Origin: a bacterium | Lineage (GTDB): Bacteria; UBA9089; JASEGY01 | Assembly: GCA_030019105.1 (NCBI GenBank) | Contig: JASEGY010000037.1 | Location: forward strand, 1 to 12,610 | Length of the DNA: 12,610 nucleotides | Direction of reading: 5' to 3' | Translations under genes and position numbers: made by a program | Part shown: positions 1 through 6,256 of the stretch, one piece after another | Layout: every line of letters starts with the position of its first letter | Numbering within the stretch: the first letter of the stretch is position 1 | The notes under the pieces: generated by a model | Told to the model about the DNA's origin: nothing | Seen by the model: the letters and a program-made list of their open reading frames with translations, nothing else | Database searches by the model: none

Positions 1-2
1 CG

Positions 3-395
3 AAGAAGTTCTCATTCTTTGAACTCCAGATCATAACCAATTTCAATATGGACTCCACTGATCCGGCCATCTTTATTTTAGCTGCTCAATCTCATCTGCG
101 GGATAGACTTGCCCGTTCTTTCCTGAACTCTTTCAATCAACGCATCCAATTGAGATATCACCTTATCCCTCTCCAAAAAGACGAAGTAGAACCTTACCTC
201 AACCATCACCTGTCCCTTCAAGGTTGTCAAAAGTCACCCTTTTCTCAAGCAGCTATAGATGCTATTTACAAAAACACCGGCGGTGTACCCCGGCTTATTG
301 GCTCTTTGGCTCTCAAAACAATGATCAAAGGCTCTTTCGATGCCGCCGACGTTTTAACTGAAGAACATGTCTTTGCCGCTACTTACGAACTTTAA
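3..395 (+). CDS. ExeA/TniB-like AAA+ ATPase, C-terminal part (gene runs off the left edge)
   Basis: The reading frame is open from base 3, with no start inside the window, and ends at TAA 393-395. The first codons read KKFSFFELQIITNFNMDS, which matches the sensor-1 neighbourhood of ExeA/TniB-type AAA+ ATPases (typically 'LEELRLLTNFEMDS'). Next comes the usual 'hydrophobic strand, Gln, LRDRL' stretch, then the GGVPRLIGSLA sensor-2/lid motif near the C-terminus. Walker A and B must lie upstream and are not visible. In transposons such proteins are ATP-dependent target-selection or transposase-activating partners; in secretion systems ExeA loads the secretin. The adjacent transposase-like debris and small partner gene favour the transposon role (inference). 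An ATG at 48 is internal and should not be taken as the start. Confidence 0.75.
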   Translation, partial: KKFSFFELQIITNFNMDSTDPAIFILAAQSHLRDRLARSFLNSFNQRIQLRYHLIPLQKDEVEPYLNHHLSLQGCQKSPFSQAAIDAIYKNTGGVPRLIGSLALKTMIKGSFDAADVLTEEHVFAATYEL

Positions 396-411
396 AGAAG
401 GAGGATTTGCC

Positions 412-780
412 ATGGAAATCTACAAACTCTACATAGGTATTGAAGGAGAAAACGGCTGCTATTATATTGCTGCCTTAGACGATCAAGGCTCAGTTGTGAT
501 TAAGAACCAACTCCCTATAATTGCTTCCAGTGAGGCTATCATTAAATATTTCTCGGCCATCAAAGAGGCCTTTGACGCCTCTTTAAAAATTGCCTTATGC
601 CAGGAACTTGTTATCGAACCTTCTCTGCTTTCGACCCTCGAAAGAATCCATGGCCCGGTAAAATTAGTGGAGGAGTCTTTGCTTTACTCCACCGATTTTA
701 TTCCTGCTGATTCTTTCTATGTCGACAACCCTTATCGTCGCGCCATACACTTGGCTATCCTTAGAAGTCTGGCTGAATAA
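412..780 (+). CDS. Small hypothetical protein downstream of the ExeA-like ATPase
   Basis: 122 residues. The ATG at 412 is chosen because AAGGAGG at 398-404 sits at ideal spacing; an upstream in-frame ATG at 367 overlaps the ATPase gene and has no such site. The gene begins 16 bases after the ATPase stop, so the two are probably co-transcribed. A terminator follows 30 bases after its stop. I do not recognise the family. The N-terminus (YKLYIGIEGENGCYYIAALD) has the beta-hairpin pattern 'hydrophobic-G-I-x-G ... hydrophobic-A-hydrophobic-D' seen at the first strands of RNase H/actin-fold proteins. The usual catalytic Asp after 'GI' is Glu here, and the protein is too short for a complete DEDD transposase. 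No membrane segment or signal peptide. An accessory role in the transposition unit is inferred from position only. Confidence 0.65.
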   Translation: MEIYKLYIGIEGENGCYYIAALDDQGSVVIKNQLPIIASSEAIIKYFSAIKEAFDASLKIALCQELVIEPSLLSTLERIHGPVKLVEESLLYSTDFIPADSFYVDNPYRRAIHLAILRSLAE

Positions 781-810
781 GACAACGGCCCATAGAGATT
801 TCTCACTTAT

Positions 811-843
811 GGCTACCCCTTTCCCTTTGGGGTAGCCTTTTTT
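811..843 (+). terminator. Rho-independent terminator
   Basis: A perfect 9-bp GC-rich stem (GGCTACCCC / GGGGTAGCC, 811-819 with 829-837), a 9-base loop, then six T. It lies 30 bases after the stop of the 122-residue gene and closes the ATPase/small-protein transcription unit. Confidence 0.9.
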
Positions 844-1039
844 CTCTCTCAGGATATTTTCAAGAGAGAAATTGAACTTACCAGAGAAGTAGAAGTAACG
901 CTAATCTGAGTAAAGATGGGCCAAAATATTCCTTTAAATACTACCCTCTCAGAATTATTTAATCCTTCTAACACCTTTATTTCAGCCCGATTTCCGGGCT
1001 AATTTATTCCTTAAATTGAAGGAAATTTATTGTTCAAAA
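844..1039. other. Gene-free stretch with weak palindromes
   Basis: No coding region is visible. It contains a short hairpin (AGCCCG 984-989 with CGGGCT 995-1000) and an AT-rich imperfect palindrome at 1001-1031 (TTCCTT...AAGGAA). It may hold the end of the transposon on the left, but I cannot define a terminal inverted repeat. Confidence 0.4.
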
Positions 1040-1895
1040 TTACACCGCCTTCGATACTCTCGCCCATCTCTCCAATGTTAGAGGTAGAATCGTGAATGTC
1101 TTTGTCGAGCATTCAGGGTTCAGGCAGTACATCCGCTCTGCATCTGTTTGCCTCTCCTTTCCACCGGCGTCTTTGAAGCTTCGGCCAGGCCGCACCTCTT
1201 TAGGGGCCACCCTGGAGCTCCCACAGTCCGGACAGCACAGCTTTTCCTGCGTTTCTCCTTCCACTATTCTGCCCAACCGCATCTGCTTACGTCTTTTCTC
1301 CTGCTTCTCGTATACCCGCTCAATCTTCACGTCTCTTCTGTACTTGCCCTTCTTTTCGGCGGGCTTGTTGCGAATTGCTTCGCAGTAACTCTTGATCTCT
1401 TCGTAAGCCTTCACCTGATGTTCGCCCACATGGCCTTCTCCCAAACATTCCTCTACCTGAAGCATCAATTTTTCTATCAGTAATCGGCACCCTTCAAAAA
1501 AGCAAAAAAGTAGTTAACAGTTTGAAGGGTTTTAGGGGTACAGATAAAATTTTCCAATGTCTCCAAGTCCCTGATTCTTCAAGGGCTTGGCTATTATGAA
1601 AATTTTTTTTAACATTCTCGAACCTTTCAAACTGTTAACTGGATTTTGAAGGGTGCCAGATAATCTCGATTATATTGATTTTCCACCCCTTTTCGGCTCA
1701 GGAGTTTTCTCATTTTGGTCCGCAAGAACAGTCCATCCATATCCTTCATGCCCAGACGGACACAGCTGCTTGTTATACTTTTCACCAATCCTTCTTCTAC
1801 CAGTTGTTCGGCTATCTCTTTATCCGTCCTGTGCCAATCAGATACCACTATTTCGGCTATCCTCTGCTTAACCGTGGATTTCGACAGGGGGCCAT
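1040..1895 (-). pseudogene. Broken HTH/zinc-finger (transposase-like) gene, interrupted by a MITE
   Basis: Two minus-strand fragments belong to one gene: 1848-1658 (...DKEIAEQLVEEGLVKSI...NRDYL) and 1477-1040 (IEKLMLQVEECLGE...SKAV, stop at 1040). Removing 179 bases, the inverted-repeat element plus one copy of its target duplication, joins them in frame as ...NRDYL-IEKLM... The N-terminal part looks like a helix-turn-helix. The C-terminal part has a zinc-ribbon pattern, CPDCGSS followed about 35 residues later by YCLNPEC and TF, as in IS1 InsA or ISL3-type N-terminal fingers. No DDE catalytic domain follows, so the protein is either a DNA-binding accessory factor or the N-terminus of a truncated transposase. 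A second lesion is likely near the start: ATG at 1895 leads into a run of five C where one extra C would give MAPLSKSTVKQ continuous with the rest; as written, that frame stops after 12 codons. Confidence 0.65.
1486..1657. mobile_element. 172-bp MITE-like element with nested inverted repeats
   Basis: The ends are perfect 14-bp inverted repeats, GGCACCCTTCAAAA (1486-1499) and its complement (1644-1657). A second, inner pair of 20 bases (1512-1531 and 1621-1640) matches at 19 positions. There is no open frame for a transposase. The flanks carry CAGTAATC (1478-1485) and CAGATAATC (1657-1665), an imperfect 8-9 bp target duplication differing by one base. Ends starting GGC with about 8-bp duplications recall the ISL3 family; that assignment is inference. 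It sits inside the zinc-finger gene and inactivates it. Confidence 0.75.
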
Positions 1896-2126
1896 CTGTT
1901 TTTGTTAATTTTTAAGCCTATGAATAATCAGTGCTTAGGGTATCTTGCGACATTCTGGCCAATCGTCTACAATGCCCCCCCAATGCCCCAAAAACTCGTT
2001 TTTGACCTCGCAAAGCCCATTTCTGAAATTTTCGAAGGTGAACCTAAAATCCGCAAGACGAGTATCCATAGGCGGTTAAAAATTAGAATTTTTCTGAAAA
2101 GGGGTGTCGAAATCCACGCTATAGAG
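1896..2126. other. Gene-free stretch
   Basis: A spurious plus-strand frame is open here but has no ribosome binding site, and its 3' part overlaps the DUF5615 gene on the other strand. A CAATGCCCC motif is repeated in direct orientation about 10 bases apart near 1971 and 1981. I see no RNA gene or recognisable coding remnant. Confidence 0.4.
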
Positions 2127-2462
2127 CTAAATCCAACAAATGTTATTCTTCACTTCCTGAGAAGTATGTTCATAGAAAAATCTCGTAAGACGTCTATTAC
2201 ACTCATGTAGGGGAAGTTGCTTTGAGAGAAGTATTCCAAAGTGGCTTTTTCCTCTCTGGATACATTCCTTATGTAACCTTGTAAAATCACCCTTATTAAA
2301 AGTAAACACCGCTCTACCTTGAGAAATAGCATAAGCTAACTGTTGAGAATCTGAGATGCCCCAGTTTTGAACTTCGTGTGCACTAATTACATCATAACCT
2401 CTTGATCTTAAAGCAATAGCAACTTTTTTATGCACGTCCTCATCAAGATAAAGTCTTATCAT
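2127..2462 (-). CDS. DUF5615 PIN-like toxin/nuclease
   Basis: 111 residues, the normal length for DUF5615 (Mut7-C/PIN-like) proteins. The start MIRLYLDEDVHKKV is the family signature, with acidic residues D7, E8 and D9 in the first strand. D38 lies in GISDSQQLAYA. N56 and D59 lie in TFNKGDF. These form the PIN-like acidic cluster expected to bind the metal for RNA cleavage. ATG 2462 immediately follows the TAA of the DUF433 gene with no gap, so translation is probably coupled. By family knowledge this would be the toxin neutralised by the DUF433 partner; toxicity itself is not visible in sequence. All key residues look intact. Confidence 0.85.
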   Translation of the reverse strand: MIRLYLDEDVHKKVAIALRSRGYDVISAHEVQNWGISDSQQLAYAISQGRAVFTFNKGDFTRLHKECIQRGKSHFGILLSKQLPLHECNRRLTRFFYEHTSQEVKNNICWI

Positions 2463-2714
2463 TTATTCAAGCTCTCGATCAATCTCTTCTTTATTGTCAA
2501 AGTAATAACTCAGGACATCAAAAAACTGTGCAGGTTCTACGTTAGGGTAGCCTTCCAATATATCTTCCATACTCATCCCAAAGCGATAATGATTAACAAT
2601 AGAAGCAACCGGAATGCGTGTACCTTTTATTACCGCTTTCCCTTCGTATATCTCAGGATCTTTTGCGATATATAGATGTTCTGTGCGATGTTCTGTGCTT
2701 ATAATAGAAGACAT
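2463..2714 (-). CDS. DUF433 antitoxin-like protein
   Basis: 83 residues. The core GKAVIKGTRIPVASIV (25-40), followed by a 'GMSMEDILEGYPNVEPAQFFDVLSYY'-type stretch (46-71), is the classic DUF433 fold, a winged helix that usually binds DNA and pairs with a DUF5615 nuclease. ATG 2714 has a strong AGGAGGT site (2720-2725). It is the first gene of a two-gene unit, the usual antitoxin-first order that allows autoregulation. About 10 extra residues (SSIISTEHRT) precede the usual domain start. A paralogue acting as a plain repressor is possible, but the adjacent toxin makes antitoxin the best call. Confidence 0.85.
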   Translation of the reverse strand: MSSIISTEHRTEHLYIAKDPEIYEGKAVIKGTRIPVASIVNHYRFGMSMEDILEGYPNVEPAQFFDVLSYYFDNKEEIDRELE

Positions 2715-2792
2715 TATTTACCTCCTGAGTAGTATAGCTCTTAAGATAAATATTTTGGGGTAAGCGAATTCAAGATAGGCTATATAGCTTTC

Positions 2793-2846
2793 GGAGTTAA
2801 TCCTTTAGGATTTCATTACTTATGAAAGGCTAAAGCCTAAACTCCA
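2793..2846. repeat. 54-bp dispersed palindromic repeat, copy 1
   Basis: Begins GGAGTTAATCCTTTAGG and ends GGCTAAAGCCTAAACTCC, so the ends can pair (GGAGTT / AACTCC-type arms) around a TTCATTA/TATGAAA centre. It matches the copy at 11047-11100 at 51 of 54 positions in the same orientation. It lies between the V4R/PAS gene and the toxin-antitoxin pair and could act as an mRNA 3'-end hairpin. Confidence 0.85.
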
Positions 2847-2898
2847 ATCTTCAACCAACCCCAGAATCTTTTTCTTAAGCACTATAGTTACTTGTGTT

Positions 2899-4044
2899 CT
2901 ATCTTTTATGGAAAGTCTTCACTCCGCCCACAACCTTGCCCGCTTCATCATGCAGCAGAGCAGTATTACAAACCACAGGGACTTGAACTCCATTTACTTC
3001 TATCGTGGTAGGCTCATCAAGTATATCCTCCTGGTTTTCAATAGCCCGTTTCAACTCACATTGGGGGGTGCCGCACTGCTCACTTTTAAATATCTTCTGA
3101 CAGGCCATACCAATAGCTTTTTCGGCCGGTACTTCGGTTATTCTCTCGGCGGCTTTATTAAAACTGGTGATGATCATCCGTCTATTAGTGGTAAAGACCC
3201 CCTCGGGAATACAGTCAAGAATGGTCTCTACCGAAACCTTTTCCCCTCCTGTTCCCCGGGTTAAATCGAGAGATTCTATCGGTTGAGCAGGGTAAACCAG
3301 GAATCGGCAAAGCTCATCTCCCCGGGCCCGACATTCCAATTCTTCACAACTCATCGGAGATTGGCTAACCCTGGACACGGCCCGGGCCAGATACCCTCTT
3401 GTAAAATTATCCTGAGGATATTCACTTTCTTTGTAACTCTCGATTAACCCTGAACCGGTAAAGAGAAGCTCAAAATTTTTCCGATCGACCTTAAGCAAAT
3501 TAAGTTCACCCAAACCCTGCTCTTTAAAGGTGGTTAAGTAAGTCTTCAGATCACCCTCTACCCGGCCGGCAAATCTCTCGCCGGCTTTGACCATGGCTGC
3601 TTCCGAGAAGCCGGCCTCAGAGGCAAAGTCCCTTAACATATCTCCCAGGAATTCTCTTGGAACTAAAGATAATTTTTCTGCCTTCTCCTTGATCAGGTCT
3701 TCCATCAATTTTGTGCTCCAGCCACCCATGATCTCTACCCCTTTTGGCTTGGCTTCATATAGGCTGCCTTCGACCTCAGCCAGCCCGGTGGCATTAAATA
3801 TCACCTCCAGGTTAGGCAGGTTAATGAAGTCAATAAAATGTGTAGAAGTTGGGATGTTGAGATTTTTAGCCAATTTTATTCCCGGGGCATCCTCATCCGG
3901 GTCAACTACCCCCAGGATATTTATTTCCTCCTTATCTTTAAGCAGCTCTATAATTTGAGCCCCGCCGATCACGCTGGTTTTCTCCCCTCTACCGGCTCCA
4001 ACTATGAGAACGTTCATTAGCTTTTTTCCTTTTATATTAATCAT
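2899..4044 (-). CDS. Rossmann-V4R-PAS sensory protein
   Basis: 381 residues. Residues 11-110 form a Rossmann-like nucleotide-binding domain (VLIVGAGRGE at 13-21; VVDPDEDAPGI at 47-56; NATG at 84-87) resembling the NAD-binding part of dehydrogenases, but no dehydrogenase catalytic domain follows. Residues about 145-253 are a V4R (4-vinyl reductase) small-molecule-binding domain; its C-terminal CEELECRARGDELCRF carries C233, C238 and C246. Residues about 270-380 are a PAS domain of the type found in NtrC-family activators, with C315, C324 and C329 in 'C-x2-IF-x2-S-x2-CG'. There is no kinase, GGDEF, AAA+ or HTH output. ATG 4044 is chosen because GGAGGT (4052-4057) is 7 bases away; a TTG at 4059 lies inside that site, and ATG 4017 is a weaker alternative. 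It is the last gene of the KaiC-like operon. Role inferred: cytoplasmic sensor feeding the KaiC-like ATPases. Confidence 0.75.
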   Translation of the reverse strand: MINIKGKKLMNVLIVGAGRGEKTSVIGGAQIIELLKDKEEINILGVVDPDEDAPGIKLAKNLNIPTSTHFIDFINLPNLEVIFNATGLAEVEGSLYEAKPKGVEIMGGWSTKLMEDLIKEKAEKLSLVPREFLGDMLRDFASEAGFSEAAMVKAGERFAGRVEGDLKTYLTTFKEQGLGELNLLKVDRKNFELLFTGSGLIESYKESEYPQDNFTRGYLARAVSRVSQSPMSCEELECRARGDELCRFLVYPAQPIESLDLTRGTGGEKVSVETILDCIPEGVFTTNRRMIITSFNKAAERITEVPAEKAIGMACQKIFKSEQCGTPQCELKRAIENQEDILDEPTTIEVNGVQVPVVCNTALLHDEAGKVVGGVKTFHKR

Positions 4045-4051
4045 CTTGTTT

Positions 4052-4057
4052 ACCTCC
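4052..4057 (-). promoter_or_regulatory. Ribosome binding site that sets the start of the V4R/PAS gene
   Basis: GGAGGT on the minus strand, 7 bases before ATG 4044. It excludes the longer reading that begins with TTG 4059 inside this same motif. Confidence 0.8.
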
Positions 4058-4070
4058 AAGAAATTATATT

Positions 4071-4280
4071 CTCTCGCAAAGTCGCAAAGAGTGTATCCTC
4101 TTCAAATTTAATGGGTATCTGTTGTAAGTTGTAAGTTGTAAGTTGTAAGTTGTAGATTCGCTGGTGTGAGGATTAACTTACAACTTACAACCTACAACCA
4201 GATACACCAATAGATTTGAAGAGGATACCAAAGAGTTTATATCTTTTTATTCTTTGCGCCTTTGCGCCTCTGCGAGAGAT
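4071..4280. repeat. Triple-nested palindrome with GTTGTAA heptamers
   Basis: Outer arms: CTCTCGCAAAGTCGCAAAGA (4071-4090) against a CTTTGCGCC-repeat arm (4251-4279). Middle arms: GTATCCTCTTCAAATTT (from 4093) and GTATCTG (4115-4121) against CAGATAC (4199-4205) and GATTTGAAGAGGATAC (4213-4228). Inner arms: four GTTGTAA plus one GTTGTAG (4121-4155) against CTTACAA CTTACAA CCTACAA (4177-4197). It fills the gap between the double KaiC gene and the V4R/PAS gene and would fold into one long hairpin in their mRNA. Confidence 0.85.
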
Positions 4281-4302
4281 ATTTTTTTATCCGAAAGCCT
4301 TC

Positions 4303-5685
4303 TTAATTGCCGGTATAAAGGACTTTAACCCCTTCATTTCCGATAACCATTCTACATTCACCCAGCACGTGCCTGGCATTACGAAGCTTATAGATCTCTA
4401 TGCTTCGCTTTCTCTTGGCTTTGTCCCCAATTATCCTGAGGATCATAATCCCATCAACCAATGATTCTTCCACCCCAAATTTACTTACCTGTTCTGTCCC
4501 CATTGGGGTCCGGCTAACAAAAAGAGCAGTAGTCCCAAGTCCTTTCAAAAGATTAGTTAACTGGGCCGCTTTTTCAGTAACAAGATATGGCTGTTCACTA
4601 ACCTGGTGCAAAAGACAGGGGAGAGAATCAACCACAATTCGTTGGGCCCCTGTTTCAGTCACTATCTTTTTGATCTTCAGCAGGTGTTCATCCAGATTAA
4701 GATCAGAAATAGATGAATAAATAATCTTAATCTTACCCTCTTTTATCAAGGGGGCAAAATCCCAACCAAAGCCCCTGGCAATATTTATAATCTGGTCAAC
4801 TGTTTCTTCGTACAGAAAGAGGATGCCGGGCTCATCATATTCAGTGGCCCCGCTATAAAGGTATTTTAAAGAAAAAGTAGTCTTCCCTGAGCCGGCGGTA
4901 CCGGCCACCAGAAGGCTTGTTTGAGAAGGAAGCCCTCCCCCCAGAAGTTTATCCACACCCGGCATGCCTGTCTTGAGTATCCTTCTCCTTATTTCCGGGG
5001 TCTGGGAGATGGATATTTGCCTGGGAAAGATATTTATCCCTTCTTCACTGATTATATATGAATGCTTGCCCGAGAAAAAATTGCTTCCCCTCATCTTAAT
5101 CACACTCAGGTACCGCATAGGCAGTTCAGTATCACACACATTCTCCAGCCGGATAATCCCATCTGCTACCGCAAATTCCGGCTCCTGTTCTATTTCTTTC
5201 TCGCTGTATTCTCCGATCAGGAAAGTAGTACATTTCCAAACAGCCATCTTGACTGCCAGATCGTAGACAAATTCCCTTAAACCATGTACGGAAGGGGCCA
5301 GATCATGGATAGCCTTAAAACTATCAATAACGACAAAAGTCGGCCGAATTTCTTTGATGAAATTGAGGATAACATCCACGGTTTTAGGTAATCCTTCGTT
5401 TCTGATAGTTGTGCCAATATCAGCAAAGAAGACGGATTTGCCTACCTTTTCAGGCAAAAAGAACTTAAACTGCTGTTGATATCTAACTACCTTGACCGTG
5501 GGCTCTGAAAGGGTAGTGATATAAAGCCCTTTGGTTTCCGGCGCAGCATTATAAAACATCATTTGCTGGAGAAGGATGGTCTTGCCCGTCCCCGGAGTTC
5601 CCGCCACAACATTGACCGAATAGATCGGCACCCCTCCTCCAAAGATCATATCCAGGTTCTCTATCCCTGTCTTTATTCTATCCAT
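4303..5685 (-). CDS. KaiC-like ATPase with two RecA/KaiC domains
   Basis: 460 residues, shorter than cyanobacterial KaiC (about 520). Domain 1 (1-225): GIENLD start, Walker A GTPGTGKT (29-36), Walker B FVVIDS (D121), KMRGSNF (198-204). Domain 2 (237-460): GMPGVDKLLGGG start, Walker A GTAGSGKT (262-269), EE pair at 293-294, Walker B RIVVDS (D353), KLRNARH (433-439). In domain 1 the usual EE pair is replaced by S60-E61 (TTLSEP), so the two halves may differ in hydrolysis. ATG 5685 has AGGAGG at 5695-5700. Cytoplasmic, probably hexameric by family knowledge. There is no kaiA or kaiB in the window, so a clock role is unsupported; a RadA/KaiC-type signalling ATPase working with the neighbouring V4R/PAS protein is more likely. 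Confidence 0.85.
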   Translation of the reverse strand: MDRIKTGIENLDMIFGGGVPIYSVNVVAGTPGTGKTILLQQMMFYNAAPETKGLYITTLSEPTVKVVRYQQQFKFFLPEKVGKSVFFADIGTTIRNEGLPKTVDVILNFIKEIRPTFVVIDSFKAIHDLAPSVHGLREFVYDLAVKMAVWKCTTFLIGEYSEKEIEQEPEFAVADGIIRLENVCDTELPMRYLSVIKMRGSNFFSGKHSYIISEEGINIFPRQISISQTPEIRRRILKTGMPGVDKLLGGGLPSQTSLLVAGTAGSGKTTFSLKYLYSGATEYDEPGILFLYEETVDQIINIARGFGWDFAPLIKEGKIKIIYSSISDLNLDEHLLKIKKIVTETGAQRIVVDSLPCLLHQVSEQPYLVTEKAAQLTNLLKGLGTTALFVSRTPMGTEQVSKFGVEESLVDGIMILRIIGDKAKRKRSIEIYKLRNARHVLGECRMVIGNEGVKVLYTGN

Positions 5686-5708
5686 TCAGTTTCGCCTCCT
5701 AATATTAA

Positions 5709-5873
5709 GTTTCGAGTTTCGAGTTTCGAGTTTCGAGGGCGATGATCATCGTTTCGGCCAGTGAGACTCGCAACCTTACCTTCCCGAAAGCTTCAAGCTT
5801 TCGGGAAGGTCGCTATTAGCCGAAACGATGATCAATGCCGTTTCGAGTTAATCCGAAACCCGAAACTCGAAAC
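5709..5873. repeat. GTTTCGA heptamer island with palindromic core
   Basis: Four GTTTCGA units (5709-5736), then TGATCATCGTTTCGGC (5743-5758). A perfect 16-bp hairpin core (ACCTTCCCGAAAGCTT 5778-5793 with 5795-5810, one-base loop) follows. The exact inverse of the second motif is at 5819-5834, and inverted heptamers CGAAACC/CGAAACT end at 5873. It separates the 121-residue gene from the double KaiC gene and stops 8 bases before the former's stop codon. No coding function is seen. Confidence 0.9.
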
Positions 5874-5881
5874 CGTACGAG

Positions 5882-6247
5882 TTATCCTATCTTACTGGCC
5901 TTCTCTTTCACCTCTTTTACTCTTGGTTCCCATTGTTGGATGATGATATCTCCGGTGATAGAAGCAAAGACACCAAAAAGTTGGGCCAGGAAATCCTCAA
6001 AGCCTTCTTTGATCTGGGAAGGAGTGAGACCTGAACAGTTCTCTAAGAGCTTCTTTATCTCCAACCCCTTATCCGAAATCTCTATATGCCCAATGAAAGG
6101 ATGCTTCATTTGCACGTCGTAAATAGCCGCTTCTATCAAGGCATTATTGGTCATCACCCCGATCATCCTGGATGAGCTCTCCCAGATGAGATTAACTAAA
6201 TCCTGGTATAACTCGATTATAGCTTCTTTTTCTAAAGTAGATGACAT
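5882..6247 (-). CDS. Unrecognised 121-residue protein between two KaiC-like genes
   Basis: I do not recognise this family. It is predicted soluble and mostly alpha-helical at the ends: N-terminal helix EKEAIIELYQDLVNLIWESS (6-25) and C-terminal helices EGFEDFLAQLFGVFASITGD (81-100) and PRVKEVKEKASKI. A short beta-like segment HPFIGHIEISDKGLEI (49-64) lies between them. There are no metal-binding clusters, no membrane segments and one Cys (71). ATG 6247 starts 9 bases after the stop of the single-domain KaiC-like gene; GGGAG lies 15 bases upstream inside that stop region, so translation is probably coupled. Position suggests a dedicated partner or adaptor of the KaiC-like ATPases, perhaps a substitute for KaiB (inference only). 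Confidence 0.75.
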   Translation of the reverse strand: MSSTLEKEAIIELYQDLVNLIWESSSRMIGVMTNNALIEAAIYDVQMKHPFIGHIEISDKGLEIKKLLENCSGLTPSQIKEGFEDFLAQLFGVFASITGDIIIQQWEPRVKEVKEKASKIG

Positions 6248-6256
6248 AATTTTTTT

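Noticed and set aside
412..780. Complete IS110-type DEDD transposase
   Set aside because: Only 122 residues, the expected catalytic Asp after 'GI' is missing, and there is no C-terminal Tnp20-like region.
1092..1483. Plus-strand open frames opposite the zinc-finger gene
   Set aside because: They are antisense shadows; the minus strand shows the conserved Cys motifs.
1902..2210. 102-residue plus-strand open frame
   Set aside because: No ribosome binding site, and its 3' end overlaps the antisense of the well-supported DUF5615 gene; the composition looks non-coding.
4281..4302. Terminator after the double KaiC gene
   Set aside because: On the minus strand the run after GGCTTTCGG is A-rich, not T-rich, and no stable stem precedes it.
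5743..5834. Operator for a dimeric regulator (exact 16-base inverted motif)
   Set aside because: Related motifs recur in several islands, including one copy inside gltX, and flank hairpin cores; this fits a repeat element better than a specific operator.
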